Of a stretch of DNA of 47,476 nucleotides, positions 7,983-16,198 are shown piece by piece (position 1 is the stretch's first letter; each line of letters begins with the position of its first letter). The DNA is taken from NCBI RefSeq assembly GCF_030268885.1, contig NZ_BSSA01000024.1, forward strand, positions 1 through 47,476. Reading direction: 5' to 3'. The position numbers and the translations under genes are program-made. The notes beneath the pieces were generated by a model, which worked only from the letters and a program-made list of their open reading frames with translations, ran no database searches and was not told the DNA's origin. This DNA comes from Kitasatospora phosalacinea (GTDB taxonomy: Bacteria > Actinomycetota > Actinomycetes > Streptomycetales > Streptomycetaceae).

Positions 7983-8969
7983 GTGGAGCACGTCGCCCTT
8001 CCCGCCGCCCCCGAGGCGGCCCCGGTCCCCTGGCGGGCGTACGCCAGGCTGGCCAAGCTCGACATCTGGGACTACTACCTGAGCGTCCCGCTGGTGGCCG
8101 CGATGGTGCTGGCCGCCGGTTCGGGCGCCGGGTGGTCGGGGGCCGGGGCGGGGACGGTGCTGGTGGTGCTGGTGCTGTTCCTGGGCGGGGAGGTCGCGAT
8201 GAGCGCGGCCATGTGCACCTTCGACGACGTCACCGGGTACCGGGACGGCAGCGACGCGGTGAACTACGGGCCGGACGCGCCCGCCCGGCGGCTGGCCCGC
8301 AAGCCGCTGGTGGCGGGGACGCTGACCGAGCGCCAGGCGATCCGGTTCGGCTGGGCGAGCGTCGCGGCGTGCGTGCTGTGCTGGGCGGCGGCCGTGGCCG
8401 CGGCGCCCGCCCGGCCCGGGTGGGCGGTGGCCGGGACGGCGGCGCTGGCCGTGTTCGGCTTCCAGTACACCTGGTGGCTGCGGATCAGCTACAACGGCTT
8501 CCAGGAGCTCTTCCTCGCCGCGCTCGGCTGGTTCTTCGTGCTGCCGCTGTACGGGCTGCTGACCGGACGGTTCGACGGCTTCGCGGTGGTGCAGGCGCTG
8601 GTGTTCGGGCTCGGGCCGCTGCTGTTCGGCGTCTACTCCAACACCAACGACATCGCCGGGGACCGGGCGGTGGGGCGGAGGACCGCCGCGGTGCTGCTGT
8701 CGCCGCGCGGCAACGCCGCGTTCGTGGCCGGGTGCTCGGCGTTGGAGGCGGCGCTGCTGGTGGGCTCGGCGGTGGCCGGGTACGCGCCGTGGTGGTTCCC
8801 GCTGGTGATGGCGCCGGTGGTCGCGCTGCGGGCCCGGCAGTGGGTGCTCGGGTTCGTCCGGGGCGAGATCCTGCTCGCCCGCCGGCTCGGCATCCACCTG
8901 CACCGGGTGTGCTGCGCGCTGCTGGTCGGCGTGGACCTGGCGCTCGCGGTGACCGGCGGTGGGCTGTGA
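7983..8969 (+). CDS. UbiA-family prenyltransferase
   Basis: A 328-residue integral membrane protein with about eight to nine hydrophobic segments. It has the two Asp-rich motifs of UbiA enzymes that bind Mg2+-diphosphate: CTFDDVTGYRDGSD near residues 78-91 and SNTNDIAGDRAVGRR near 220-234. Such enzymes move a prenyl chain onto an aromatic or other acceptor, and some act as terpene cyclases. The GTG start at 7983 follows GAGAGGA about 11 bases upstream. Its TGA stop overlaps the GTG of the next gene, so translation is coupled to an acyl-activating ligase. No prenyl diphosphate synthase is in the window, so the donor must come from elsewhere. Confidence 0.88.
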   Translation: MEHVALPAAPEAAPVPWRAYARLAKLDIWDYYLSVPLVAAMVLAAGSGAGWSGAGAGTVLVVLVLFLGGEVAMSAAMCTFDDVTGYRDGSDAVNYGPDAPARRLARKPLVAGTLTERQAIRFGWASVAACVLCWAAAVAAAPARPGWAVAGTAALAVFGFQYTWWLRISYNGFQELFLAALGWFFVLPLYGLLTGRFDGFAVVQALVFGLGPLLFGVYSNTNDIAGDRAVGRRTAAVLLSPRGNAAFVAGCSALEAALLVGSAVAGYAPWWFPLVMAPVVALRARQWVLGFVRGEILLARRLGIHLHRVCCALLVGVDLALAVTGGGL

Positions 8970-10594
8970 GCGGCGGGCCGGGGGCGGTGTTCGGGCGGCT
9001 GCCGCTCGACCTGGGGCCGCTGTTCGACACGCTGGCCGAGCGACGTCCTTCGGTGGAGGTGCAGTTGGGCCGCCCGCTGGACCTGGCGCCGGAGCGCGGC
9101 ACCGCGTACGACACCGCGCAGCTGGCCGAGCTGGTGCGGGAGACCGCGGCCTGGCTGGCGGCGGCCGGGGCCGGGCCCGGCTCCTCGGTGGCGGTGGTCA
9201 AGCGCAACCACTGGGACTACGTGCTGCTGGCCTGCGCGGCGGCCCGGATCGGGGCGGTGCCCGCGCTGCTCTCGGAGCGGGTGCCGCCGGACGCCCTGGG
9301 CACGCTGCTGCGGCGGCTGCGGCCGGACGTGCTGGTCGCCCAGCGGGACGTGCTGGGCGGGGCGCGGGCCGCCGGGGTGGAACTGACCGCCCTGGCCGGG
9401 CGGACGGTGTGCCTGGACGGGGCGTCGGAGGGCGCGCTGACGGTGGACGGGCTGCGCGGCGGGCCGGTGCCGGGCGTGCGCACCCGCGGGGAGGACGAGC
9501 CGCTCGCGGTCATCCACACCTCCGGCACCACCGGCGTCCCCAAGCTCGTGGTGCACTCCACCCGGACGCTGATCCGGCGGCTGTCCGCGTTCGAGGCCCG
9601 GCCCTGGCCCGTCCTGTCGGCGCGCCGCGGGGACACCGTGGCGAGCGCGATCTCCTTCGCCCACGGGCGGGCGCTGACCTGGACCGTCAGCGCGTTCTGG
9701 CGGGCGCCGCGGACCGTCGTCCTGCTGCCCGACCCGGACCCGTCGACGGCCGCCGCGCTGCTGCGCAGCCACCCGCCGACCGTGCTGGAGGCGCTGCCGT
9801 CCAGCTACGTGCGCTGGCAGCCGCTGGCCGCCGGGGCGGAGAACCCGTTCCGGGACGTGCGGCTGTTCATCTCGACCTTCGACGCGGTGCACCCGCCGAC
9901 GGTGCGGACCTTCCTGGAGGCCACCCGGCGGCGGCGCCCGCTGTGGATGCAGGGTTGGGGGCAGAGCGAGACCGGGCCGCTGAGCTTCCGCTTCCTCACC
10001 CGGGGCGCGCTGGCCGCCGCCGGTGAGCGGCACCCGACCACCCGCGACCTGGGGCGCCCGGTGCCCGGCTGGGTGCGGGTCAGGGTCTGCGACCCGCAGC
10101 GGCCCGGCCGGACCGTGCGGCCCGGCGGGACCGGCCTGCTGTACGCCCGCACCGGGGCGCTGTGCCTGGGCTACCTGGACGAGCCGGAGCGCTGGCGGCG
10201 CAAGCTCCACCGCGGCTGGTTCAACACCGGGGACCTCGGGACGCGGACCCGCGACGGCCGGGTCCTGGTGCTGGACCGGGAGGTCGACATGGTGCCCGGG
10301 ATGAGCTGCGTCGAGGTCGAGGACGTGCTGCACGAGCGGCTGCCGGACGTCGAGGAGGCCGTGCTGCTCTCCGTCGCCGACGGCCGTCCCCAGCCGGTGC
10401 TGGTCACCGCCGACGGCACGCTCGACCCGGCCCGCTGGCAGGAGGCGGTGCGCGACCTGCCGCCGCTGGCCGAACCGCTGGTGGTCGGCTGGGACGCGGT
10501 GCCGCGGACGGCCACCGGGAAGGTGCGGCGGCACGAGCTGCGGGAGCGGGTGCTGGCCGGGAGCGCCGGGATCGGGACCGGGCTGTGGACGTGA
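8966..10594 (+). CDS. Adenylate-forming acyl-CoA ligase (first of two)
   Basis: A 542-residue AMP-binding enzyme that likely activates a carboxylic acid as an acyl-adenylate and then a CoA thioester. Intact core motifs are HTSGTTGVPKLVVHS (phosphate loop), GWGQSETGPLS (A5-like), FNTGDLGTRT (A7) and the C-terminal TATGKVRR lysine motif. The GTG start overlaps the prenyltransferase stop by 4 bases, the usual sign of translational coupling. Its last bases overlap a possible GTG of the next gene. There is no carrier-protein domain. The acid substrate is unknown; pairing with a UbiA enzyme suggests an aromatic or polyene acid. Identity as a class I adenylating enzyme is firm, and CoA-ligase activity is inferred. 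Confidence 0.88.
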   Translation: MSGGPGAVFGRLPLDLGPLFDTLAERRPSVEVQLGRPLDLAPERGTAYDTAQLAELVRETAAWLAAAGAGPGSSVAVVKRNHWDYVLLACAAARIGAVPALLSERVPPDALGTLLRRLRPDVLVAQRDVLGGARAAGVELTALAGRTVCLDGASEGALTVDGLRGGPVPGVRTRGEDEPLAVIHTSGTTGVPKLVVHSTRTLIRRLSAFEARPWPVLSARRGDTVASAISFAHGRALTWTVSAFWRAPRTVVLLPDPDPSTAAALLRSHPPTVLEALPSSYVRWQPLAAGAENPFRDVRLFISTFDAVHPPTVRTFLEATRRRRPLWMQGWGQSETGPLSFRFLTRGALAAAGERHPTTRDLGRPVPGWVRVRVCDPQRPGRTVRPGGTGLLYARTGALCLGYLDEPERWRRKLHRGWFNTGDLGTRTRDGRVLVLDREVDMVPGMSCVEVEDVLHERLPDVEEAVLLSVADGRPQPVLVTADGTLDPARWQEAVRDLPPLAEPLVVGWDAVPRTATGKVRRHELRERVLAGSAGIGTGLWT

Positions 10595-10638
10595 ACTCCC
10601 CTGGTACGGGATCGGATCGGCACGAGGAGGGAGCCGGG

Positions 10639-12033
10639 GTGGACGAGGTGGAGGTCGACGTCGCGGTGGTCGGGGCGGGGATCGCGGGGCTGTCCGCGGC
10701 GCACCACCTGACCGCGGCCGGGCGGACGGTGCGGGTCTTCGAGGGCGCGGACCGGGTCGGCGGGCGGATGGCGTCCAGCCGGGTGGACGGCTGGCTGCTG
10801 GACGAGGGCGCGGAGACCATCGCGGGCGCCGGGTACGAGGCCACCTGGGAGCTGATCCGGGCGGTCGGCCTGCCCGAGGACGAGGTGCCCGTGGTCGAAC
10901 CCGGCTTCGCCCTGTGGCGGGGCGGGCGCGCCCACCCCCACCTCGGGCACCCCAGGGGGCTGCTGACCGGCGCCGGGCTGTCCTGGCGCGGCCGCTGGGC
11001 CTGGCTCCGGTTCGCCGCCGAACTCGCCACCCGCTGGCGGGAGTTCGACCCCGACCGGCCGGAGACCGCACCCAGCGGGGACGCCACGCTGAGCGCGTAC
11101 TGCGCCGGGTCGGCCGGGCGGGAGGAACTGCTCGCCGCGATGCTGCAACCGCTGTCCAGCCACTGCTTCGGCTGGCGGCCGGACAGCTCGGCCCTCGCCC
11201 CGATGGTCGCCACCCTGCTGTCGGTGGGCGGGGCCGGGGCGCGCTGGATGACCTACCGGGACGGGATGGACACCCTGGCCCGGCGGCTGGCCGAGCGGCT
11301 GCCGGTGGAGCTGGGGCGGCGGGTGGTCTCCGTGCGGGACGGCTCGGTCCCCGGCGGGGGCGTGCTGCTGGAGTTCGCGGACGGGGCGCGGGTGCGGGCC
11401 CGGCAGGCGGTGCTGGCGGTGCCCGCGCCGCTGGCCCTGGAGCTGCGCGGGGACGACCTCCCGGACGGGGAGCGGCCGTACCTGGCGGCGAGCACGTACA
11501 CGCCGATGCTCAAGGTCGCCTGCCTGCTGGACCGCCCGCTGCCGAGCCCGACCCGGGCGCCCAGCTACGCGCTGTCGGTGCCGCAGGGCGAGAGCCGGGT
11601 CTGCACCGGGCTGGTCCTCGACCACCTCAAGGCCGACGGACGGGCGCCGGAGGGGAAGGGGCTGGTCACCGCGTTCGCCTCGCCGTGGGCCTCCCCCGGG
11701 CTGCTGGGCGAACCGGACGGGCGGGTGGCGGAGGTGGTCTGCGCGGAGGCCGAGCGGTTCCTGCCCGGCCTGCGGGCGGCCACCGTCCGGACGCTGGTGC
11801 ACCGCTTCCCGCTCGGGCTGCCGCAGGGCGCGCCGGCCGCCGTCCGGGAGCGGGCCGCGTTCCTGGGGCGGCCGACCGGGGCGGTCGAGTACGCCGGGGA
11901 CTGGGTGATGCTGCGGCCGAGCAGCGAGGGGGCGGTGCGCTCGGGGAAGCTGGCGGCGCGACGGGTGCTGGCGCACGCGGCGGGTGCGGGTGCGGGCGCG
12001 GGTGCGGCTCCTGCTGCGGCGGGGCGGGCCTGA
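10639..12033 (+). CDS. FAD-dependent amine-oxidase/protoporphyrinogen-oxidase-like enzyme
   Basis: A 464-residue flavoprotein with an N-terminal Rossmann FAD signature VAVVGAGIAGLSAAHHL, then FEGADRVGGRM, the usual second FAD contact of monoamine oxidase, protoporphyrinogen oxidase and phytoene desaturase relatives. The C-terminal YAGDW region is the canonical final FAD contact. The GTG at 10639 is chosen because GAGGAGGGAG sits 5-6 bases upstream. An in-frame GTG at 10591 overlaps the previous stop and is the alternative. The C-terminus is a low-complexity Ala/Gly tail. Its stop shares a base with the ATG of the methyltransferase. It probably oxidises a cluster intermediate; the substrate is unknown. 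Confidence 0.83.
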   Translation: MDEVEVDVAVVGAGIAGLSAAHHLTAAGRTVRVFEGADRVGGRMASSRVDGWLLDEGAETIAGAGYEATWELIRAVGLPEDEVPVVEPGFALWRGGRAHPHLGHPRGLLTGAGLSWRGRWAWLRFAAELATRWREFDPDRPETAPSGDATLSAYCAGSAGREELLAAMLQPLSSHCFGWRPDSSALAPMVATLLSVGGAGARWMTYRDGMDTLARRLAERLPVELGRRVVSVRDGSVPGGGVLLEFADGARVRARQAVLAVPAPLALELRGDDLPDGERPYLAASTYTPMLKVACLLDRPLPSPTRAPSYALSVPQGESRVCTGLVLDHLKADGRAPEGKGLVTAFASPWASPGLLGEPDGRVAEVVCAEAERFLPGLRAATVRTLVHRFPLGLPQGAPAAVRERAAFLGRPTGAVEYAGDWVMLRPSSEGAVRSGKLAARRVLAHAAGAGAGAGAAPAAAGRA

Positions 12034-12869
12034 TGGCGGGCGTGGACGTGGGCGCGGACGCGGGCGTGGGCGTGGACGCGGTGCGGGGGTCGGGGGCGTA
12101 CCTGTTCGACAACGGGAGTGCGCACGCGGCCGGGCAGCACCGGTGCCTGGCGGCCTGGCTCGACCCGCTCAGCTTCGGCGTGCTGCGGGCGGGCGGGGTC
12201 CGGCCCGGGATGCGCTGCCTGGACGTGGGCACCGGGGCGGGGAGCGTCGCGCTCTGGCTGGCCGAGCGGGTCGCGCCCGGGGGCTCGGTGCTGGCGACGG
12301 ACCTGGTGCCGCTGCCGGTGCCGGTGCGGCCCGGGCTGACGGCGCTCCGGCACGACGTGGTGCGCGACGACCTGCCCGCGGGCGCCTTCGACCTGGTGCA
12401 CGCCCGGCTGGTGCTGTCCCACCTGCCGGAGCGGGAGGCCGTGCTGGCACGGCTGTTCACGGCGCTGCGGCCGGGCGGGGTGCTGCACCTGCTGGAGTTC
12501 GACGCCGAGTACGCGCCGGTGCTGACCGCCCCTGACGAGCGGGCCCGGGAGCTGTACGAGCGGTACCAGCAGGCGAAGTTGCGGGCCTTCCGGGCGCGCG
12601 GCTCGCACCAGGGCTGGGGGCGGGAGTGCGCCGGTGCGCTGGTGCGGGCCGGGTTCACCGGGGTGGAGGCGGAGGTGCGGGTCGGCACGCTCGCACCCGG
12701 GACGCCGCAGCTGGAGATGCAGTTGCACAACACCTGGCACCTGCGGGAGGCGCTGCTGCGGGAGGGGCTGGGCGAGGACGAACTCGCCGAGCTGCGGGGG
12801 CTGTTCGCCGATCCGCGGTTCCGGGCCTGCTCGAACGTGGTGTACGCGGTGCGCGGGCGGCGGCCGTGA
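12033..12869 (+). CDS. Class I SAM-dependent methyltransferase
   Basis: A 278-residue cytoplasmic protein with the SAM-binding motif I CLDVGTGAGSVALWLAE, the following acidic residue in ATDLVP, and the motif IV/post-I region FDLVHARLVLSHLPE. This suits methylation of O, N or C on a small molecule. The N-terminus is a short low-complexity Gly/Val/Asp stretch. The ATG overlaps the preceding stop (TGATG) and the TGA overlaps the GTG of the following gene (GTGA). These overlaps put it firmly in the same translated operon as the prenyltransferase arm. The acceptor is unknown. Confidence 0.85.
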   Translation: MAGVDVGADAGVGVDAVRGSGAYLFDNGSAHAAGQHRCLAAWLDPLSFGVLRAGGVRPGMRCLDVGTGAGSVALWLAERVAPGGSVLATDLVPLPVPVRPGLTALRHDVVRDDLPAGAFDLVHARLVLSHLPEREAVLARLFTALRPGGVLHLLEFDAEYAPVLTAPDERARELYERYQQAKLRAFRARGSHQGWGRECAGALVRAGFTGVEAEVRVGTLAPGTPQLEMQLHNTWHLREALLREGLGEDELAELRGLFADPRFRACSNVVYAVRGRRP

Positions 12870-14449
12870 CGGGGGCGGCGCTCGGTGTTCGGCCGGGGGT
12901 GGCGCGGGAGGTGGCGGCGGGGCTGCTGCGGGCCTCCGGGGTCGCGGTCGGGGAGGGCGAACTGCTGCAGGTGGAAGGCGGGTTGGCGTGCCGGCTGTCC
13001 TGGGCCGGGCCGCTGGGGCTGCGGCTGGACAGCGAGGCGGACGTCCAGGCGGCCTGCGGGGTGATGCAGGTGCACGGACGGCGGTACGGGACGCCGACGC
13101 CGCTGCGGGTGGACTTCGCCTCGGTGGCGGCCGGGGTGCTGGCCGCCACCGGCGTGCTGGCGGCGCTGCGCGCCCGGCGGTTGGGGGCGGCGTACCGCGA
13201 GGTGGGGGTGTCGGTGGCGCAGGCCGCGCTGCTCGGGCTGTCGCAGTACCTGGCGGCGGCCTCGGTGGAGGGCTGCGGCGCGGAGCCGCCCGGGGTGGGC
13301 GGGCCGCCGTTCGAGTCGGCGGACGGGGTGCGGTTCGAGCTGGAGGCGCTGGAGGCGGAGGGCTGGCTGCGGTTCTGGTCCGCACTGGGCGTCGAGCGGC
13401 GGGTGGTGGGGCGCGGCTGGCTGCCGTTCCAGGCCCGGTACGGGACGGCGGTCTGTCCGCTCCCGGAGGAGCTGTTCGCGGCGGCCCGGGCGGTCGGGCA
13501 CCGGCGGCTGGTGCGGGTCGCGGCGGAGTGCGGGGTGGAGCTGACGGTGGTGGCGGGGCGGCCCGCGGTGCTGGGCGGGATGCCGTGGCAGGTGCGGGCG
13601 GGCGCGCCGGGAGTGCCGGGAACGCCGGGAGCGTCGGGAACGCCGGGAGCCGCGCGTCGGGGTGAACTCTCCGACGGAGGGCTGCCGTTGAGCGGCGTGA
13701 CGGTGGTGGAGATCACCCGCCGGGTCCAGGGGCCGGTGGCCGGGCGGGTGCTGGCGCTGCTCGGGGCCACCGTGGTGCGGGTCGAACCGCCCGGCGGCGA
13801 CCCGCTGCGCGGCGTACCGCCGATGACGGTGGGCGCGGGGGGCGAGGAGACGGCGGTGTCGGCCCGGTTCGCGGCGCTCAACCGCGGCAAGGGGACGTGG
13901 GAGGCGGACCTGCGGAGCCCGGAAGGACGCTCCGCGGTACGGGAGTTGGTCAGCGGGGCGGACGTGCTGCTGCACAGTCTCGCGCCCGCGAAGGTCGCCG
14001 GGCTGGGGCTGGAGGCAGGGGCGGTCGCCGCGCTGCGCCCCGGGCTGGTGTACGCGCAGGCCAGCGGCGGCGGGCCCGGGCTGAGCACCGACTACCCCGT
14101 GCAGGCGCACTCCGGCCTGGCCGCGCTGCTGGCACCGGACGGGCTGCCGCCGCGCCCCACCCTGCTGACGGTCTGCGACGTGCTGGGCGGCCTGGTCTGC
14201 GCCGCGGGCACGGTCGCCGCGCTGGAGGCCCGGGAGCGGACCGGGCGGGCGCAGCGGGTCGAGTCCTCGCTGCTGTCGGCGGCCCGGCTGCTGTGCGGGG
14301 CGGCGGGCGACGGGAGCCCGCCGGGCGACGGGGTGGAGGTCTGCACGGACCTGGCCGCGCTGGTGCGCGACCCGCGGGTGGCGGCGGCCTTCGAGTTCGG
14401 GGCGGACGGGTGCGCGTTCGTCCGCGGGCCCTGGGAGTTCGGGGCGTGA
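12866..14449 (+). CDS. Tandem CaiB/BaiF-type CoA-transferase-like protein
   Basis: A 527-residue protein built from two CaiB-like parts in unusual order. Residues 1 to about 250 look like the middle and C-terminal part of a CaiB subunit, with a candidate catalytic Asp at D83 (LRVDFASVAAG). Residues from about 273 start like a canonical CaiB N-terminus (LSGVTVVEITRRVQGPVAGRVL, then RVEPPGGDP) and carry D438 in TVCDVLGG. A collagen-like PG(V/T)PG linker joins them around 13605-13660. Class III CoA-transferases and racemases such as alpha-methylacyl-CoA racemase share this fold. It may move CoA between acids or isomerise an acyl-CoA made by the flanking ligases. The GTG start overlaps the methyltransferase stop. 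Confidence 0.78.
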   Translation: MTGAALGVRPGVAREVAAGLLRASGVAVGEGELLQVEGGLACRLSWAGPLGLRLDSEADVQAACGVMQVHGRRYGTPTPLRVDFASVAAGVLAATGVLAALRARRLGAAYREVGVSVAQAALLGLSQYLAAASVEGCGAEPPGVGGPPFESADGVRFELEALEAEGWLRFWSALGVERRVVGRGWLPFQARYGTAVCPLPEELFAAARAVGHRRLVRVAAECGVELTVVAGRPAVLGGMPWQVRAGAPGVPGTPGASGTPGAARRGELSDGGLPLSGVTVVEITRRVQGPVAGRVLALLGATVVRVEPPGGDPLRGVPPMTVGAGGEETAVSARFAALNRGKGTWEADLRSPEGRSAVRELVSGADVLLHSLAPAKVAGLGLEAGAVAALRPGLVYAQASGGGPGLSTDYPVQAHSGLAALLAPDGLPPRPTLLTVCDVLGGLVCAAGTVAALEARERTGRAQRVESSLLSAARLLCGAAGDGSPPGDGVEVCTDLAALVRDPRVAAAFEFGADGCAFVRGPWEFGA

Positions 14450-14516
14450 GCGGGCGGGGCGTGAGCGGGCGGGGCGAGGGTTTCGGTTGGTGGATCGGCG
14501 GACGGGAGTGGTGGTC

Positions 14517-16142
14517 GTGACGTGGGTTTCGGTGGCCGGGGTGGAGTTCCCCGATCGGGTGGACCGGGAGTTGCGGGAGCGGTGGGTGGCCCGAGGGTGG
14601 TGCCCGGGACGGGGGTTGTACGAGCTGTTCGCGGAGCGGGTCGCGGCGCACGGGGAACGGGCCGCGGTGGTGGACGGCGAGGGGGAGCTCTCGTACGCGG
14701 AACTGGGGCGGCAGGTACGGGGGTTGGCGGCCGGGCTGGCGGCGCGGGGGGTGCGGCCGGGGTCGGTGGTGGGCGTGAAGGTGCCCGCGGACCGGCGGGC
14801 GCCGGCGGTGGATCTGGCGGTGGCCGCGCTGGGTGCGGTGGTGCTGCCGTGCACGGCCGGGCACGGGCGGCGGGACCTGCTGGCGGCGTGGGGGACGGCG
14901 CGGGTGGACGCGGTGGTGACGGCGCCGGAGTGGAAGGTGCTGGTGGACGGCCTGCGGCCCGAACTCCCGGACCTGCACGAGGTGGTGGTGCTCGACGAGG
15001 GCGCCTGGCCGGAGCGGGCGGAGTGGGCGCCCGCGGTGGTGGACGCGGAGGCGCCGGCCCGGATCCTGCTGTCCTCGGGTTCGGAGGCCGCGCCGAAGCT
15101 GATCGCGTACTCGCACAACGCCCTGGCGGGGGGCCGCGGGCGGTACGTGGAGCGGGTGTTGGAGACCGCGGACGGTGCGCCGCCGCGGGTGCTGCTGCTG
15201 GTGAGCCCGGCGACGGCGTACGGGTCGCTGGCGGTGGTGGCGCTGGTGCGGTGCGGGGCGACGGTGGTGCTGCCGCCGGTCGGGGAGCGCTTCGATCCGG
15301 CGGGGGCGCTGGCGGCGGTGGGGCGCTGGCGGCCGACGCACCTGGCGGCGGTGCCGACCATGCTGCGCCGGATGGCGGAGCGCGTGCCGTCGCCCGGTGA
15401 GGACCTGTCCTCGTTGCAGGCGGTGGTGTCGAGCGCGGCGGCGCTGTCCCCGGCGGTGCTGGGGGCGGCGTTGCGGCGGTTCGGGTGCCCGGTGGTGAAC
15501 GTGTACGGGGCCAGTGACGGGCTGAACTGCCATGCGCGGTGGACTGATCCGGACGTCGACGTGCTGCGGGTGGGCCTGCCGGACCCGCAGGTCGCGGAGT
15601 TCCGGGTGTGCGGGCCGGACGGGCGTCCGGTGCCGGCGGGGGTGCCGGGCGAGCTGCAGGCGCTGGGGCCGATGACGCCGCTGTGCCACGTCGGGGAGCC
15701 GGAGTTGGACGCCCGGCTGCGGGTGGACGGGGGGTGGGTGCGCTCCGGCGACCGGGGGGTGCTGGAGGCGGACGGTTCGCTGCGGGTGCTGGCGCGGATC
15801 AAGCAGACGGTGAACCGGGGCGGGGTGTCGATCTCCGTCGCGGAGGTGGAACGGCTGCTGGAGGGGCACCCGGAGGTCGCGGAGGCGGTGTGCGTGCCGG
15901 TGCCGGACCAGGACCTGGGCGAGCGGATGTGCGTGTGCGCGGTGCCCCGTGGCGCCGGGTTGACGCTCGACGAACTGACGTTGTTCCTGGCGGAGTTGTG
16001 CGGCCTGGAGCGGTACAAGCTGCCGGAGCGGCTGCTGGTGCTGGAGCGGATGCCGCTGGGCGGGTCCGGGAAGCCGGACCGGCGGGTGGTCGCGGAGCTG
16101 GCGGCGGCGGCCGTGCGGGAGGGCGAGGCCCTGGTGGGGTGA
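14517..16142 (+). CDS. Adenylate-forming ligase with altered phosphate-loop motif (second of two)
   Basis: About 541 residues of the acyl-CoA ligase/adenylation family. C-terminal motifs are good: VNVYGASDGLN, SGDRGVLEADGSLRVLARIKQTVNRGG, and SGKPDRR with the catalytic lysine. The phosphate loop is LLSSGSEAAPKLIAYS, lacking the usual TSGTTGxPK threonines and glycine, a variation seen in some cyclohexanecarboxylate- or dihydroxybenzoate-type ligases. The GTG at 14517 has GGGAG 8 bases upstream. In-frame TTG 14487 and GTG 14490 are alternatives. It lies 67 bases after the CoA-transferase gene, across a short direct repeat of GGCGTGAGCGGGCGG. The substrate is unknown. Confidence 0.83.
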   Translation: MTWVSVAGVEFPDRVDRELRERWVARGWCPGRGLYELFAERVAAHGERAAVVDGEGELSYAELGRQVRGLAAGLAARGVRPGSVVGVKVPADRRAPAVDLAVAALGAVVLPCTAGHGRRDLLAAWGTARVDAVVTAPEWKVLVDGLRPELPDLHEVVVLDEGAWPERAEWAPAVVDAEAPARILLSSGSEAAPKLIAYSHNALAGGRGRYVERVLETADGAPPRVLLLVSPATAYGSLAVVALVRCGATVVLPPVGERFDPAGALAAVGRWRPTHLAAVPTMLRRMAERVPSPGEDLSSLQAVVSSAAALSPAVLGAALRRFGCPVVNVYGASDGLNCHARWTDPDVDVLRVGLPDPQVAEFRVCGPDGRPVPAGVPGELQALGPMTPLCHVGEPELDARLRVDGGWVRSGDRGVLEADGSLRVLARIKQTVNRGGVSISVAEVERLLEGHPEVAEAVCVPVPDQDLGERMCVCAVPRGAGLTLDELTLFLAELCGLERYKLPERLLVLERMPLGGSGKPDRRVVAELAAAAVREGEALVG

Positions 16143-16148
16143 GGGCCG

Positions 16149-16184
16149 CCCTGGTGGGCGCCGCGCGGGGAGGCGCCCACCGGG
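16149..16184. terminator. Bidirectional terminator between the two arms of the cluster
   Basis: GGTGGGCGCC (16153-16162) pairs perfectly with GGCGCCCACC (16172-16181) and the stem extends by flanking C/G pairs. It separates the convergent ligase gene and aminotransferase gene. Confidence 0.75.
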
Positions 16185-16198
16185 GCGAGGGGGGTCGG

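Noticed and set aside
7983..10594. UbiA plus ligase as menaquinone or ubiquinone genes
   Set aside because: No other quinone pathway genes are nearby, and the neighbours are tailoring and amination enzymes.
10591..10638. GTG at 10591 as start of the FAD oxidase
   Set aside because: It would overlap the previous stop, but GAGGAGGGAG sits ideally before the GTG at 10639. Kept only as an alternative.
11666..16180. 1504-codon minus-strand frame opposite the cluster
   Set aside because: It opposes four well-supported enzymes and has no recognisable domain.
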